DNA from: Schistocephalus solidus
Taxonomy: Eukaryota; Platyhelminthes; Cestoda; Diphyllobothriidea; Diphyllobothriidae
Direction: 5' to 3'
Assembly: GCA_017591395.1 (NCBI GenBank)
Contig: WEDG01003233.1
Coordinates: 1 to 64,000 of the forward strand
DNA length: 64,000 nt
In this document: positions 48,501 through 51,840 of the stretch, piece after piece
Layout of the letters: each line of letters opens with the position of its first letter
How positions within the stretch are numbered: position 1 is the stretch's first letter
Notes under the pieces: model-generated
Told to the model about the DNA's origin: nothing
What the model saw: the letters and a program-made list of their open reading frames with translations, nothing else
Database searches by the model: none
Program-made: the position numbers and the translations under genes

Positions 48501-48815
48501 ACGGAGAGCTTCCTTGTAGCTTTCAGAAAAGTTTCGCTGAGGGAATTAGATTGAGGAGAAAAAAGGGGCGTACGATCTTTTTAACAAAAGCGGTATTCTT
48601 CTTTGAGGGTGGAGTCTTTTTTGGAAAAGAATGTTTCTTCAGGCCACTTATCCACGGCAGCCAGATTTTTCTCAAGCATTTCGGTCTTAAGGTCAAGCCT
48701 TTCCTTGGTCTCCAAAATGTAGTCATTCAAAATTTTCTGAAGAGTTAGGGTAAAAGACATGAAAAGATTACCTTATTGTCTTCTGTGGTTGGCTCCGATT
48801 CTGATTGGCTGGTTT
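10166..48815 (-). CDS. UPF2: UPF2, regulator of nonsense transcripts 2 (21 recognised exons; N-terminus not found)
   Basis: UPF2 is the cytoplasmic scaffold linking UPF1 helicase to UPF3/exon-junction complexes in nonsense-mediated decay. Read 5' to 3' on the minus strand, 21 exons join in consistent phase to about 1,392 residues (human 1,272). MIF4G-1 is in exons 2-5 (EGLNLSKY, CGDDWAGLIPRK). MIF4G-2 is in exons 10-13 (QLPNCVNRDLI, RCDLLPFYARLVA, HQIEMACGLLDTCGRFL). MIF4G-3, the UPF3-binding domain in known UPF2s, is in exons 13-17 (LLWRDLDKNSV, LVYFQ then RYYWSKR). An acidic stretch in exons 18-19 is followed by the UPF1-binding region (DSEFVAAFEKM) and the conserved C-terminus KYSHPKGAPDAD. 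The gene spans 38.6 kb because many introns carry mobile elements. A one-base insertion in exon 2 breaks the frame. The start codon lies upstream of 48815 and was not located. Confidence 0.95.
10382..10577 (-). CDS. UPF2: UPF2 exon 20, UPF1-binding C-terminal region
   Basis: Acceptor TTTTCAG, donor TACG|GTGAGT. It encodes GTVPFNLVVRKGNRP, then QMEAAERAEKARMKKLVLEM, matching the beta-hairpin/helix of UPF2 that contacts UPF1. Confidence 0.95.
11770..12456 (-). CDS. UPF2: UPF2 exon 19, acidic tract and UPF1-binding region
   Basis: 687 nt in phase 0 between CTTGCAG and GCA|GTGAGC. A long Glu/Asp tract is followed by RRGLKPKFIDCPEDSEFVA and AAFEKMAAEAM, the conserved UPF1-contacting segment, then a weakly conserved Ser/Pro-rich stretch. 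Confidence 0.94.
13195..13345 (+). mobile_element. tRNA-derived SINE
   Basis: The head resembles a tRNA (TTGGTAGAGCGCC as A box, GAGTTCGAATCCC as B box). It is followed by the family body (GGGATATGACTG) and a decayed form of the hammerhead-like tail. It lies in the UPF2 intron between exons 18 and 19, antisense to the gene. Confidence 0.8.
13436..13500 (-). ncRNA. Degenerate hammerhead-like hairpin (PLE pseudo-LTR type)
   Basis: On the minus strand CTGAAGA is followed by a stem with a GAAA tetraloop (GACTGG / CCAGCGTC with a small bulge), then GAAC. This is the same layout as the elements near 15.38, 18.07 and 31.59 kb, but A15.1 is missing and stem I does not pair, so it is probably inactive. 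Confidence 0.4.
14030..14510 (+). mobile_element. Penelope-like element fragment, GIY-YIG endonuclease 3' part
   Basis: The segment encodes a run alignable to the PLE endonuclease: AVRRRDQLSQMFVHILD, then INRHIVLDAGYKTL. It matches the equivalent part of the element ending at 18105 (AVRRRDHLSQVAMHTLE; INRHIDLDATYK in the inverted arm). There are two frames, so a frameshift near 14245, and RT is absent. It ends just before a CA/TA microsatellite. Confidence 0.75.
14530..14582. repeat. (CA)n(TA)n microsatellite
   Basis: About 19 CA units pass directly into about 8 TA units. It separates the PLE endonuclease fragment from the hammerhead-bearing 342-bp repeat. Confidence 0.98.
14588..15100 (+). 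repeat. Tandem repeat, 1.5 copies of a 342-bp hammerhead-bearing unit
   Basis: Sequence at 14588-14756 recurs at 14930-15097 with high identity (shared landmarks ACGTGGTTATTCCACAGTGG and GCACTTAATAA). Unit length is 342-355 bp; the second unit has an extra 13 bp near its start and stops at the SINE at about 15100. The non-duplicated part of unit 1 holds the hammerhead motif. Size and tandem layout resemble animal retrozymes or a PLE pseudo-LTR; no protein is encoded. Confidence 0.8.
14801..14876 (+). ncRNA. Hammerhead ribozyme, type I, canonical core
   Basis: The core is complete. Stem I pairs CCCA (14803-14806) with TGGG (14871-14874). CTGAGGA is at 14807-14813 (CUGANGA). Stem II closes GCC (14814-14816) with GGC (14856-14858), including the G10.1-C11.1 pair, and holds an inner perfect hairpin GCTGCG-TCA-CGCAGC (14829-14843). 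GAA is at 14859-14861. Stem III is the loopless palindrome ACACGTGT (14862-14869), and the cleavage triplet is GTC with C17 at 14870. Loopless palindromic stem III is the schistosome-satellite type, thought to act as a dimer. Activity is inferred. Confidence 0.85.
15112..15300 (+). mobile_element. SINE, 5'-truncated, hammerhead-like tail retained
   Basis: It lacks the tRNA head and starts in the body (GGGATTGGGTATGACTGG). The tail CTGATGA ... GAAATGGCCATT at 15123-15155 is intact, followed by family 3' sequence (CGCTATGCGACCGCCTG, GTTCCTTAAGCAGATCGG) running into a TA microsatellite. The same 3' sequence recurs at 18256-18430, on the other side of the PLE. Confidence 0.8.
15297..15340. repeat. 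(TA)n microsatellite
   Basis: About 22 TA units lie exactly between the SINE 3' end and the inverted arm of the PLE, so this is the left insertion boundary of that PLE. Confidence 0.98.
15356..15402 (-). ncRNA. Hammerhead-like motif in inverted PLE arm
   Basis: Identical, on the minus strand, to the motif at 18043-18092: CTGAAGA, stem II GAGCTGG/CCAGTCTC with a GGGA loop, then GAAAATT. Only two stem I pairs form, and there is an extra C after CUGANGA, so catalysis is doubtful. Confidence 0.45.
15776..17483 (+). pseudogene. PLE reverse transcriptase ORF, broken
   Basis: The N-terminal domain and RT are continuous in homology but split by a TAG (16646-16648, after KWLFH) and by loss of a few codons plus frameshift near 16908 (after NFSFSGQ, before GAPMGSP). 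The RT palm motif YVDDTF and the following DVLVQRKTDGSLHTSVYRK block are intact. PLE RTs are related to telomerase and prime at target ends. This copy cannot make full-length protein. Confidence 0.88.
17491..18021 (+). pseudogene. PLE GIY-YIG endonuclease, frameshifted
   Basis: The frame contains the PLE-type nuclease signature with cysteines (IPCSSCNAVYCGQTG, then TRLHEHQLAVRRRDHLSQ). After CPIRK, loss of one A (about 17822) shifts the frame so the conserved REFLEAMHS block is lost. The inverted arm at 15497-15775 keeps that block. Confidence 0.88.
18043..18092 (+). ncRNA. Hammerhead-like motif at PLE 3' end
   Basis: CTGAAGA (18050-18056) is followed by stem II (GAG-CTGG / CCAG-T-CTC, GGGA tetraloop 18065-18068), GAA (18077-18079), palindromic AATT (18080-18083) and T17. 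Stem I pairs only AC with GT next to the core. The layout is hammerhead, and the same layout with a good stem I occurs in the PLE at 31567. Confidence 0.45.
18160..18260. repeat. (TACA)n/(TA)n microsatellite
   Basis: Four to five TACA units, then two long TA runs separated by ACA interruptions. It lies at the right side of the PLE and is followed by the SINE 3' sequence that also precedes the left TA run. Confidence 0.97.
18256..18430 (+). mobile_element. SINE 3' part, duplicate of 15143-15300
   Basis: It begins within the hammerhead-like tail (AGAAATGGCCATTCCGG) and continues through the same 3' body as the copy left of the PLE, ending in ATCATATATATA. The pair flanking the PLE looks like one SINE split by the insertion with duplication, or two independent copies. 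Confidence 0.75.
18489..18664 (-). CDS. UPF2: UPF2 exon 18, acidic region
   Basis: Acceptor TACTGTAG. It encodes DELKLDEDEFPLEDD followed by an Asp/Glu run. Two donors keep phase 0: AAG|GTTTGT (end 18489, better consensus, chosen) and GAC|GTCTGT (end 18546). The exon sits only about 60-110 bp from the SINE copy ending near 18430. Confidence 0.8.
19129..19300 (+). mobile_element. Decayed SINE-like copy
   Basis: A tRNA-like head (GGCTCATAGCTCAGGTGG) and a tail resembling the family (CTGATGAGGGAAAAATGAG, then palindromic AACGGCCGTT). The B box is unrecognisable. It could be an older subfamily. Confidence 0.4.
19719..19862 (+). repeat. Dispersed repeat, GTAGACGGGCTG family, copy A
   Basis: Starts GTAGACGGGCTGTTTAAC and ends CACTATAAACTAAT. 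Shared with copies at 22871 and 46881. No ORF and no tRNA-like boxes; class unknown. Confidence 0.65.
20259..20721 (-). CDS. UPF2: UPF2 exon 17, end of MIF4G-3 and linker
   Basis: Acceptor GCTGCAG, donor ACG|GTAGGT. It begins RYYWSKRMHPIW, has an alanine/aspartate-rich insert, then QQFEETLRQLRMNPIAQNLA and a coiled stretch EKRYEQRLQRLKALYG. The insert is longer than in vertebrates. Confidence 0.93.
22182..22321 (-). CDS. UPF2: UPF2 exon 16, MIF4G-3
   Basis: Acceptor CTTTTAG, donor CAG|GTGCTG. It encodes MRISLVCVLLNTSGCYFARG and RKLTVFLVYFQ; it joins RYYWSKR of the next exon as in other UPF2s. Confidence 0.95.
22871..22988 (+). repeat. Dispersed repeat, GTAGACGGGCTG family, copy B
   Basis: Starts GTAGACGGGCTGTTTGGC, shares GAGAGTGCG in the middle, and ends TTTACTATAAATAAT. 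Shorter than the other copies. Confidence 0.6.
23000..25290. other. UPF2 intron 15 sequence, nothing recognised
   Basis: No coding domain or RNA gene is seen apart from the short repeat match near 24948 and a GAA-rich tail-like run at 25020-25035. Confidence 0.4.
25292..25415 (-). CDS. UPF2: UPF2 exon 15, MIF4G-3
   Basis: Acceptor CCTACAG, donor TTTG|GTGTGA. It contains QRRLSMIKYLGLLYNYKLVD and VIFTTLYSLITF, a conserved hallmark of UPF2. Confidence 0.95.
25640..25801 (-). CDS. UPF2: UPF2 exon 14, MIF4G-3
   Basis: 54 codons in phase 0 between AAACTAG and GAG|GTGGGT. It contains AWQVRYQSIDWLASILSGL and AVVDNIIEDVRVGME, corresponding to the helices before the UPF3-binding face. Confidence 0.95.
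25802..27810. other. UPF2 intron 13 sequence, AT-rich, nothing recognised
   Basis: The intron between exons 13 and 14. Open frames are short and lack recognisable domains; no microsatellite longer than a few units. Confidence 0.45.
27811..27936 (-). CDS. UPF2: UPF2 exon 13, MIF4G-2/3 junction
   Basis: 42 codons in phase 0 between CGTACAG and GCC|GTAAGT. It encodes LTPLQRFLRQLLWRDLDK and RKIDWTDQA, matching the start of MIF4G-3. Confidence 0.94.
28090..28630 (+). mobile_element. 5' fragment of the RTE-like LINE
   Basis: Matches the 5' region of the LINE at 51.1 kb: CTGGCTACCCAACGCGTCCG against CTGGCTACCCGGCGCGTCCG near 51130, and AACGTTCCTGGACCC near 28547 against the start of the endonuclease ORF near 51594. 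It ends soon after the endonuclease start, so it lacks all downstream coding sequence. Confidence 0.7.
28735..28764 (+). mobile_element. SINE remnant
   Basis: Only the body segment GGGATATGACTGGCTAAC remains, directly before a CA/TA microsatellite. Confidence 0.5.
28764..28814. repeat. (CA)n(TA)n microsatellite
   Basis: CA units pass into TA units; the PLE copy starts immediately after it. Confidence 0.98.
29100..30347 (+). CDS. PLE reverse transcriptase (C-terminal part) and GIY-YIG endonuclease ORF
   Basis: The longest open frame in the window. It starts at the YVDD motif, so the palm is incomplete. The middle carries LPFLDVSIQKISDGGLATSV and RSCVRTLFHRAF, typical PLE thumb/linker. Residues about 200-300 form the GIY-YIG domain with the PCTNC and KHKQAI segments. 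The tail is proline/serine-rich and low complexity. The stop TAA (30345-30347) is in the degenerate hammerhead core. A pseudogene fragment of a mobile element rather than a host gene. Confidence 0.85.
   Translation: MWVLYVDDTFVTIKASEVEQLHQSLNSVVPAIQLTREEATGGILPFLDVSIQKISDGGLATSVHRKRSNDDIILSYESNHPAAHKRSCVRTLFHRAFRYCSSDDLRKKELTYLYRLFRLNGYPVSFVKSCTSHQRQPQNVGSNGETGQRKFYSLPYMQGIYKVIAAQLNWFGIPIAHKRASSLRATLSRVEDPIPKDQQTNVIYRIPCTNCSCTYIGHTGRRLGTRITKHKQAIPGREPLSLVFAHAFEIDHHFNLDGTEIVAMANTKQAREFLEAWHSSTTSINHHVDLGSHYEDLRARLTDLRPQPNNTHPLPLARRTTAETPNTSNIGVITSAPIPHRRPLSSPSAVAFNLHLPSPPTEGALTAPPPPHLTNPNPTVIMCPSSSPQLVVSHCLSCSTNWSSDHFIFSSVHFV
30339..30383 (+). ncRNA. Degenerate hammerhead in PLE copy 1 3' end
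   Basis: Aligns with 31567-31611, but the core reads CTAAAGA, so the catalytic G5 is lost; stem I and GAAAATTC are kept. Probably inactive. Confidence 0.5.
30453..30501. repeat. (TA)n microsatellite
   Basis: About 24 TA units directly after the 3' end of PLE copy 1. Confidence 0.98.
30504..30735 (+). mobile_element. tRNA-derived SINE, best-preserved copy, preceded by a SINE tail piece
   Basis: 30504-30541 is a tail piece of another copy (AGCAGATCGGTGAGC). The full copy begins near 30573 with GAGCCCGTGGCTCAATGG (A box TGGTAGAGCG) and has B box GGGTTCGAATCCC. The body GGGATTGGGTATGACTGG leads into the hammerhead-like fold at 30660-30704, then a T/C-rich end TTGTTTTTGTCGGTTCC and TA repeats. 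Transcription by RNA polymerase III from the internal promoter is expected for the family. Confidence 0.88.
30660..30704 (+). ncRNA. Hammerhead-like ribozyme in SINE tail
   Basis: Stem I pairs GACTGG (30660-30665) with CCGGTC (30699-30704), six pairs with one G-U. CTGATGA is at 30666-30672. Stem II is GGCT/AGCC with an AATA loop. GAA is at 30687-30689. Stem III is the palindrome ATGGCCAT (30690-30697), and U17 is at 30698 (AUU triplet). The 10.1/11.1 position is C and A instead of G-C, in this and most other copies, so activity is uncertain. The layout parallels schistosome SINE-like hammerheads. Confidence 0.65.
30753..31440 (-). mobile_element. Inverted PLE fragment, GIY-YIG endonuclease 3' part
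   Basis: On the minus strand it encodes RITKHKLAIRRRDPLSLLFT and AMANTKQALDFLEAWHS, matching PLE copy 1 (about 29500-30150) in reverse. It is broken by frameshifts. It is joined head-on to the leader of PLE copy 2, the usual inverted 5' structure of PLE insertions. Confidence 0.85.
31441..32910 (+). mobile_element. Penelope-like element copy 2: pseudo-LTR leader, N-terminal domain and first half of RT
   Basis: The leader at 31515-31675 is nearly identical to the 3' end of copy 1 (30283-30450), defining the pseudo-LTR. The coding part runs from about 31629 in two frames joined by a frameshift near 32140. It carries the PLE N-terminal domain (PRKYGFQVLSAVISDVHHRL), ADKGGATVI, AYGLPKVHKAGAKLRIIVP and CILSFDVVALFSSIP. 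It stops at 32910, where a minus-strand SINE is inserted, and the last 100 bp overlap in homology with the start of copy 1. Confidence 0.92.
31567..31611 (+). ncRNA. Hammerhead-like ribozyme in PLE pseudo-LTR
   Basis: Stem I pairs TTCGT (31567-31571) with ACGAG (31607-31611). CTGACGA is at 31572-31578, stem II GATTGG/CCAACTT has wobble pairs, GAA is at 31599-31601, stem III is palindromic AATT (31602-31605), and C17 is at 31606 (UUC). An extra C follows CTGACGA. In the 3' context this core supplies the UGA stop of the PLE ORF. Confidence 0.6.
32911..33030 (-). mobile_element. tRNA-derived SINE, minus strand, truncated tail
   Basis: On the minus strand the head CGTGGCGCATTGGATTAGAG and B box GAGTTTGAACCTC are clear, and the body reaches GGCTGGCTGATGACGGCTAA, where it is cut off against the broken PLE copy 2. 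Confidence 0.8.
33121..33290 (-). mobile_element. LINE 3' end, solo fragment
   Basis: On the minus strand the end reads GGCGTCGCCTACC, then CCTTAATAAAGC followed by TGAACTGAACTGA. It matches the 3' end of the LINE at 55995 (GGCGTAAGCC then TGAACTGAACTGAAC). It contains a polyadenylation-like AATAAA and the short tandem tail typical of CR1-type LINEs. Confidence 0.6.
33989..34266 (-). CDS. UPF2: UPF2 exon 12, MIF4G-2
   Basis: Acceptor CTCGCAG, donor CAG|GTCTGT. It encodes GELVKFRIF, HHQIEMACGLLDTCGRFL, RSPQSHLRTKAYLE and RYVTMIDNSYYYCDPP. The next exon lies 6 kb away, beyond a cluster of Penelope-like elements. Confidence 0.96.
34267..36528. other. UPF2 intron 11 sequence, nothing recognised
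   Basis: The intron between exons 11 and 12. Open frames at 34900-35217 (plus) and 35251-35439 (minus) have no recognisable domain. A TATAAAAG sequence near 35440 could be part of a decayed LTR, but no partner repeat was found. Confidence 0.4.
36529..36781 (-). CDS. UPF2: UPF2 exon 11, MIF4G-2
   Basis: Acceptor GCATAG, donor CG|GTGAGT. It contains DFCLNLNRKPNRRRLAR, RCDLLPFYARLVAALHP and KTVRFIG, the core helices of the second MIF4G domain. Confidence 0.96.
37943..38034 (-). CDS. UPF2: UPF2 exon 10, start of MIF4G-2
   Basis: Acceptor TTTTCAG, donor CGG|GTAAGT. It encodes METFLTQLPNCVNRDLIDR, nearly invariant in UPF2 orthologues. Confidence 0.95.
38498..38650 (-). CDS. UPF2: UPF2 exon 9, acidic linker before MIF4G-2
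   Basis: 153 nt between TCTGAAG and ACC|GTGAGT. It encodes ELDVDKVEIEIAEEADRLA, resembling the LELENLEI region of other UPF2s, then a low-conservation tail. Confidence 0.85.
39826..40440. repeat. Imperfect GAT/GCT trinucleotide tract
   Basis: About 600 bp of GATGAT and GATGCT-type units with interruptions, in the UPF2 intron between exons 8 and 9. It produces spurious Met/Leu-rich (plus) and Ile/Ser/His-rich (minus) open frames. Confidence 0.95.
40484..40502. repeat. (CT)n run
   Basis: About nine CT units 33 bp downstream, in UPF2 sense, of exon 8. Confidence 0.9.
40535..40625 (-). CDS. UPF2: UPF2 exon 8, linker
   Basis: 91 nt between TCTTAG and GAAG|GTAATT, beginning ILYKESEQ and ending in a proline/glutamate-rich stretch. 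It exits in phase 1, as the next exon requires. Confidence 0.8.
40726..40818 (-). CDS. UPF2: UPF2 exon 7
   Basis: 31 codons in phase 0. It contains FEDEDTRLFYESLPDIKAMV, matching the conserved WEDEDARNFYENLIDLKAFV-type segment before MIF4G-2. Confidence 0.92.
40957..41111. mobile_element. MITE-like element with 24-bp terminal inverted repeats
   Basis: The left end TGCATTCGTTGATGAGCG (40957-40980) is the inverted complement of the right end (41088-41111), 23 of 24 bases. The 155-bp interior has no ORF. One end plus interior recurs near 42621-42720. A target duplication was not evident. Confidence 0.5.
41145..41310 (+). mobile_element. tRNA-derived SINE
   Basis: Head GAGCCCGTGGAGCAGTGGG, B box GGGTTCGAGTCTC, body GGGGTTTAGTATGACTGG, and the hammerhead-like tail with point changes (AGACAGAAATTGCCATTTC). 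It starts about 33 bp after the MITE-like element. Confidence 0.8.
42098..42144 (-). CDS. UPF2: UPF2 exon 6, short acidic linker exon
   Basis: A 47-nt exon (TTCCCCAG to GTG|GTAAGT) encoding DSEDGLDADGQLREAV. Low conservation, but it restores phase 0 for the next exon and has consensus splice sites. Confidence 0.75.
42741..42829 (-). mobile_element. tRNA-derived SINE tail and B box, minus strand
   Basis: On the minus strand: B box GGTTCGAGCC, body GGGGCTGGTTATGACTGG, tail AGCCAGAAATGGCCATTCC. Its head is replaced by the adjoining plus-strand copy, giving a head-to-head inverted pair. Confidence 0.75.
42830..42990 (+). mobile_element. tRNA-derived SINE, plus strand
   Basis: A head beginning near CTGAATGGTTAGGGCGTTGG, B box GAGTTCGAGCCTC, body GGGGTTGGGTATGGCTGG. 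The tail has mutated core bases (TTGATGA and TAAA instead of CTGATGA and GAAA). Confidence 0.75.
43230..43915 (+). mobile_element. Penelope-like element RT fragment, degenerate
   Basis: Homology begins at VKFYGLPKIHKPKVLLRPIV, runs through MVSFDVVSIFTSI (open to 43579), and continues as broken matches to the GPPIVSQFVEFVLQELE-type RT block near 43660-43720. Multiple stops and frame changes. Both ends are truncated and no endonuclease follows. Confidence 0.75.
43990..46414. other. UPF2 intron 5 sequence, nothing firmly recognised
   Basis: No coding domain is visible. A TATAAAAATC near 45546 and AATAAA near 45585 followed by a TTC-rich run could be the middle of a solo LTR, but no second copy or terminal dinucleotides were confirmed. 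Confidence 0.35.
46415..46731 (-). CDS. UPF2: UPF2 exon 5, end of MIF4G-1 and linker
   Basis: Acceptor CCCCTAG, donor ACAG|GTTTGT. It encodes SEQLGIPVP, FQDYYSGARSRLMAMASE, and the HxxRGELHAERKE block, then SLFSDVVDEELPL, matching the linker after MIF4G-1. Confidence 0.93.
46881..47030 (+). repeat. Dispersed repeat, GTAGACGGGCTG family, copy C
   Basis: Starts GTAGACGGGCTGGATAAA, contains CCACTGCGTCCGGGTC and GAGAGTGCGCAAGATGCTG, and ends TCACTATAAACTAAT. The best-preserved copy. A short match to the 3' motif (TTTCACTATAAACTAA) also occurs near 24948. Confidence 0.65.
47769..47996. repeat. (GGA)n tract, about 225 bp, almost pure purine on plus strand
   Basis: More than 70 GGA units with only a few interruptions, in the UPF2 intron between exons 4 and 5. 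The UPF2 RNA strand here is a poly(UCC) run. It produces poly-Glu, poly-Gly and poly-Arg open frames on one strand, and poly-Pro, poly-Ser and poly-Leu on the other; none is a gene. Confidence 0.98.
48041..48258 (-). CDS. UPF2: UPF2 exon 4, MIF4G-1
   Basis: Acceptor GTTGTAG, donor TTAG|GTGATT. It encodes LRLDLVLFADLITIG and later TSFLRVCGDDWAGLIPRK. The 47-nt intron before it contrasts with the 1.3-kb intron after it, which carries the large GGA tract. Confidence 0.95.
48306..48536 (-). CDS. UPF2: UPF2 exon 3, MIF4G-1
   Basis: A 77-codon exon in phase 0 between CCCTCAG and AAG|GTATGA. It contains FEGLNLSKYVGEVASAV and SDIAFMLHLCSVMYRRY, diagnostic of the first MIF4G domain of UPF2. Confidence 0.95.
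48574..48736 (-). CDS. UPF2: UPF2 exon 2, start of MIF4G-1, with apparent 1-nt insertion
   Basis: It encodes KILNDYILETKERLD and continues to EETFFSKKDSTLK in one frame, then KKNTAFVKKI in another. The switch occurs at 48596-48603, where one extra base interrupts the conserved STLKKNTAFVKK block. The exon is 163 nt; 162 would keep phase with both neighbours. The flanking introns are only 35 and 37 nt. Confidence 0.9.
48772..48815 (-). CDS. UPF2: UPF2 exon 1 of those recognised
   Basis: A 44-nt exon between TTTTACAG and AAG|GTAATC, encoding TSQSESEPTTEDNK in frame with the next exon. It enters in phase 1, so at least one more upstream exon exists. It is poorly conserved and supported by splice signals and phase only. 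Confidence 0.6.
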
Positions 48816-51100
48816 CTGTAAAAAAAACATGAAATGAGGCACAGTGACCACAGTGCAACTGTTTTTAAGTCTGAAGGTCACATAAGGGGCCAGTTCCCTT
48901 CTGATACTAACGCCCTAAAACTACATAAACGGACAATTGGTTGACAAATCTCGGGTTATTAAACCCTGCAATCCTCTAATCATTCGGGCAAGACATTTTT
49001 ACTGGGTTGGCTGGTCAATATAGAAGAATTACGGGACGAGAGATAGTTTTCCGACTGTAAGCTCCCACATTATTGGCTGACAGAAATGGACAAAACTCAC
49101 AGACGCATCTAAAATGTGGCGACAGACCGTCTATGCACCACATCAACGTCCTCACAGAATAAAAGATAGTATAGTCGACAAAGGCCCCAGTGACAGGAGT
49201 CAAATGTAAGGCTGGATGTCTACCAAATATGCGGTGAGGAATCAAACAAAACATAACTGGTACTATTCGTACGGCCTCATGAACGTATCCTACATACAGT
49301 CACGGCACTCGAGATATCACACATCCCTAGGCCCATTTTAACACAACGTTCCATTGAGTAAAAGATAGTGGGATGTTTTAAGAGGCAAGTCTCGGATCAA
49401 AAACTAGGATCGCCACTGGATTTAGCACGAAACAAAATATATTTAAAATGTCATCATTGTTTAGACCTCGAAGGCCATCCATAACAACCTAGCTTTGGGA
49501 CATGCAACTCGAGTGACCACTGCTTCTGAGGCGCAGGATGTTGCGGAGCAACAGTGTAAGCTAGAGCTGTAACTGTGAGAGGAAATTCAATCTGACACCT
49601 TGAAGTCATAGAAAAGTGGAGGGGTCTGAATTTCCCTGTCCAGAAGTCAAGTCGTCACCGGTATCCTAAGCATATGTGTAACTAATATCCTGTCGAGTTT
49701 ACACTAGTACCTGTAATCGTAAGCTTCATTTCACGTCTAGTCTGTTTGACAAAAAGAACTGCGTTCATAGGGTATACTTTGCCGCAGCATGCGATGAAAT
49801 GTGTGGCCTCTATATCAGCTCCAGAACAGTCTGTGCCGCTCTCTTAGGCCTAAATGGGGAAAAAAATCAGCCGGCGCGTGTGAAAGATAGCGCCTCCAGG
49901 TTACGTCATTGCGCCCAATCCTACCATTTCAGATTGAATAGAGGCAATCGCCTGCGCAATAAGTCCAAATAGTATCCGGCACTTGCTGTTCTTACTATGC
50001 ACCATCTGCCCTATTTTGAAATATCCCAACGCGCGAAAACTAGTAGGTTGGAAAGCTGTCAACCACAATAATAATGAGGTTCTTTTTTACTGATGCTCGG
50101 GCTCTATAGTGGCTACTTCCTGCTGTGACCCTTGTGACGACTCGCTTCGACGAGACCCAAGACATATCCCGAAATACTATAGATATAGGTGTAGAGACCA
50201 GCTCGAGTGTGGTACGCTTGGACTTCCATTCTGGCACTTCAGCTCATCTGGTTGTCCTCAATTCGTCTTTCCATTGAAATATTGTAGATTTTGGTGCAGT
50301 ATGCGTAAATCCAGTTAACACGCAATTCAACACTACGCTCTCAAAACAGTGGTGATCTTCATTGCGAACGATGAAAAAACTGACGGGTCATGTACATTTT
50401 GGTTTCTATACTGTCGTTATGTTTGGTCAGGCAAACACCGAATTGAGGGCAGAAATCAATCTGTTCTAGGATATCCATAATTAAGTTCCACATGTTTGCA
50501 CGATCAAATGGCCACCTATAGAGTAGGTGGAACCTTAAACTTTTAGCAAGCTAACTCGCTGGAAGAAGAAGAATAATAATGCGCACGTCAGTATGGCTAC
50601 CAATATTCACCGGATTTTCCCAGAAAATGTTCGACTCAGCGCACTCTTGTTTCCTATACGATACAAGGAGAGTGAAAAGAGGTTTGACACTTTTTGGTTC
50701 AGGATAGAGAAACGAAAAAATTCCAAGATGTCTGTTGACAGGCTCATTTGGGGTCGTGGGGCAAAACATGAACATCATACCCAACGGCCACTAACGTTCA
50801 GGTCCATAGGAGGAGGCTGAGAAACGGGATAAACATCACAGGCGCATATATCATGGGCGAGTCTTCAGTGCAGATATTAAGGTGGATAAAGGAAACGTCA
50901 AAATAATTCAAACTAATGTGCCGCAATAGTCAGAATACTTTTTACACGTTACTAGAAATCTTGAAATTACGCAGGCAAATGATAGGCGAACGACTACAGC
51001 TGGTCCAGGCGAGTGTTTGATGATGAAAAACACCGCGTATGATGTGAAAACCAGACCCAGGAGAACCTCATCATTTAGCAAACAAACATCTTCCAAAAAC
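48816..51100. other. Region upstream of recognised UPF2 exons
   Basis: The missing 5' exon(s) of UPF2 should lie here or further upstream. I found no Lys/Glu-rich minus-strand exon with good splice sites. No other gene is recognised. Confidence 0.4.
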
Positions 51101-51540
51101 CGGGAAGATGGGCTACCCATTAGCCTAGCCACTGGCTACCCGGCGCGTCCGCGGGTGGTGGATAGTGGGCCGGCCTTCAGTGAAGGTAAGCTGCAAAATA
51201 AGCAGACACTCGGGTCTGACGAAGAAGCAGTCGCGGACCAGCAGCGACAGTGCTACCAGGGTGCGACGCCAAAAGCCTACAAAAAGCCGCAAAGCCCGAT
51301 GACGACACTCTAACACGGCTAAGGTGAACCGCCACCGCTGCTTGGTGGTTAGGCTCTTGAGCCAAAGCGCTAGAGGAGATAACGTCGAACAAACAGTCCG
51401 AGCGGTTGTTGGAGACCCACCCGTACTCATCATTCCCAAGAAATCTAATGAAAATATGTCCGATTATAGTACAGTTATGGTATCCGCGGGAACCGACGAG
51501 AATCGCAGCCCTAGTCGTGGTGCGGGTGAGTAGTATGCGA

Positions 51541-51840
51541 GCTGAACTACTCAATCAGAATCGGACCCTTGGTATTGGATGCTGGAATGTGCGAACGTTC
51601 CTGGACCCTGGTACCCAAAGTCTGACGGCGCATAGCCTTTATCAGTGCAACGTAGATGTGTGCTGCCTGTCAGAAGTCCCAATACTTGACTCAGGTTCTC
51701 TGGAAATAAAGATCGCGGGAGCCAACTCACACTTCACCCTGTACCACAGTGATCCTCGTGATTTTTCTGGTAGACATGGTGTGGCGATTGCCCTCTTGCA
51801 ACAAGCGAACCGTGCACTGCTTGCTTGGGAACCACTTTAA
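51541..51840 (+). pseudogene. LINE endonuclease domain, 5' part
   Basis: Exo/endo-phosphatase fold start: LGIGCWNVRTFLDPGTQ, then DVCCLSEVPILDSGS and SGRHGVAIAL. Frame lost after LLAWEPL at 51840; homology continues in another frame (AYKRLKGHFKNIFIVSVYAP). Confidence 0.85.
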
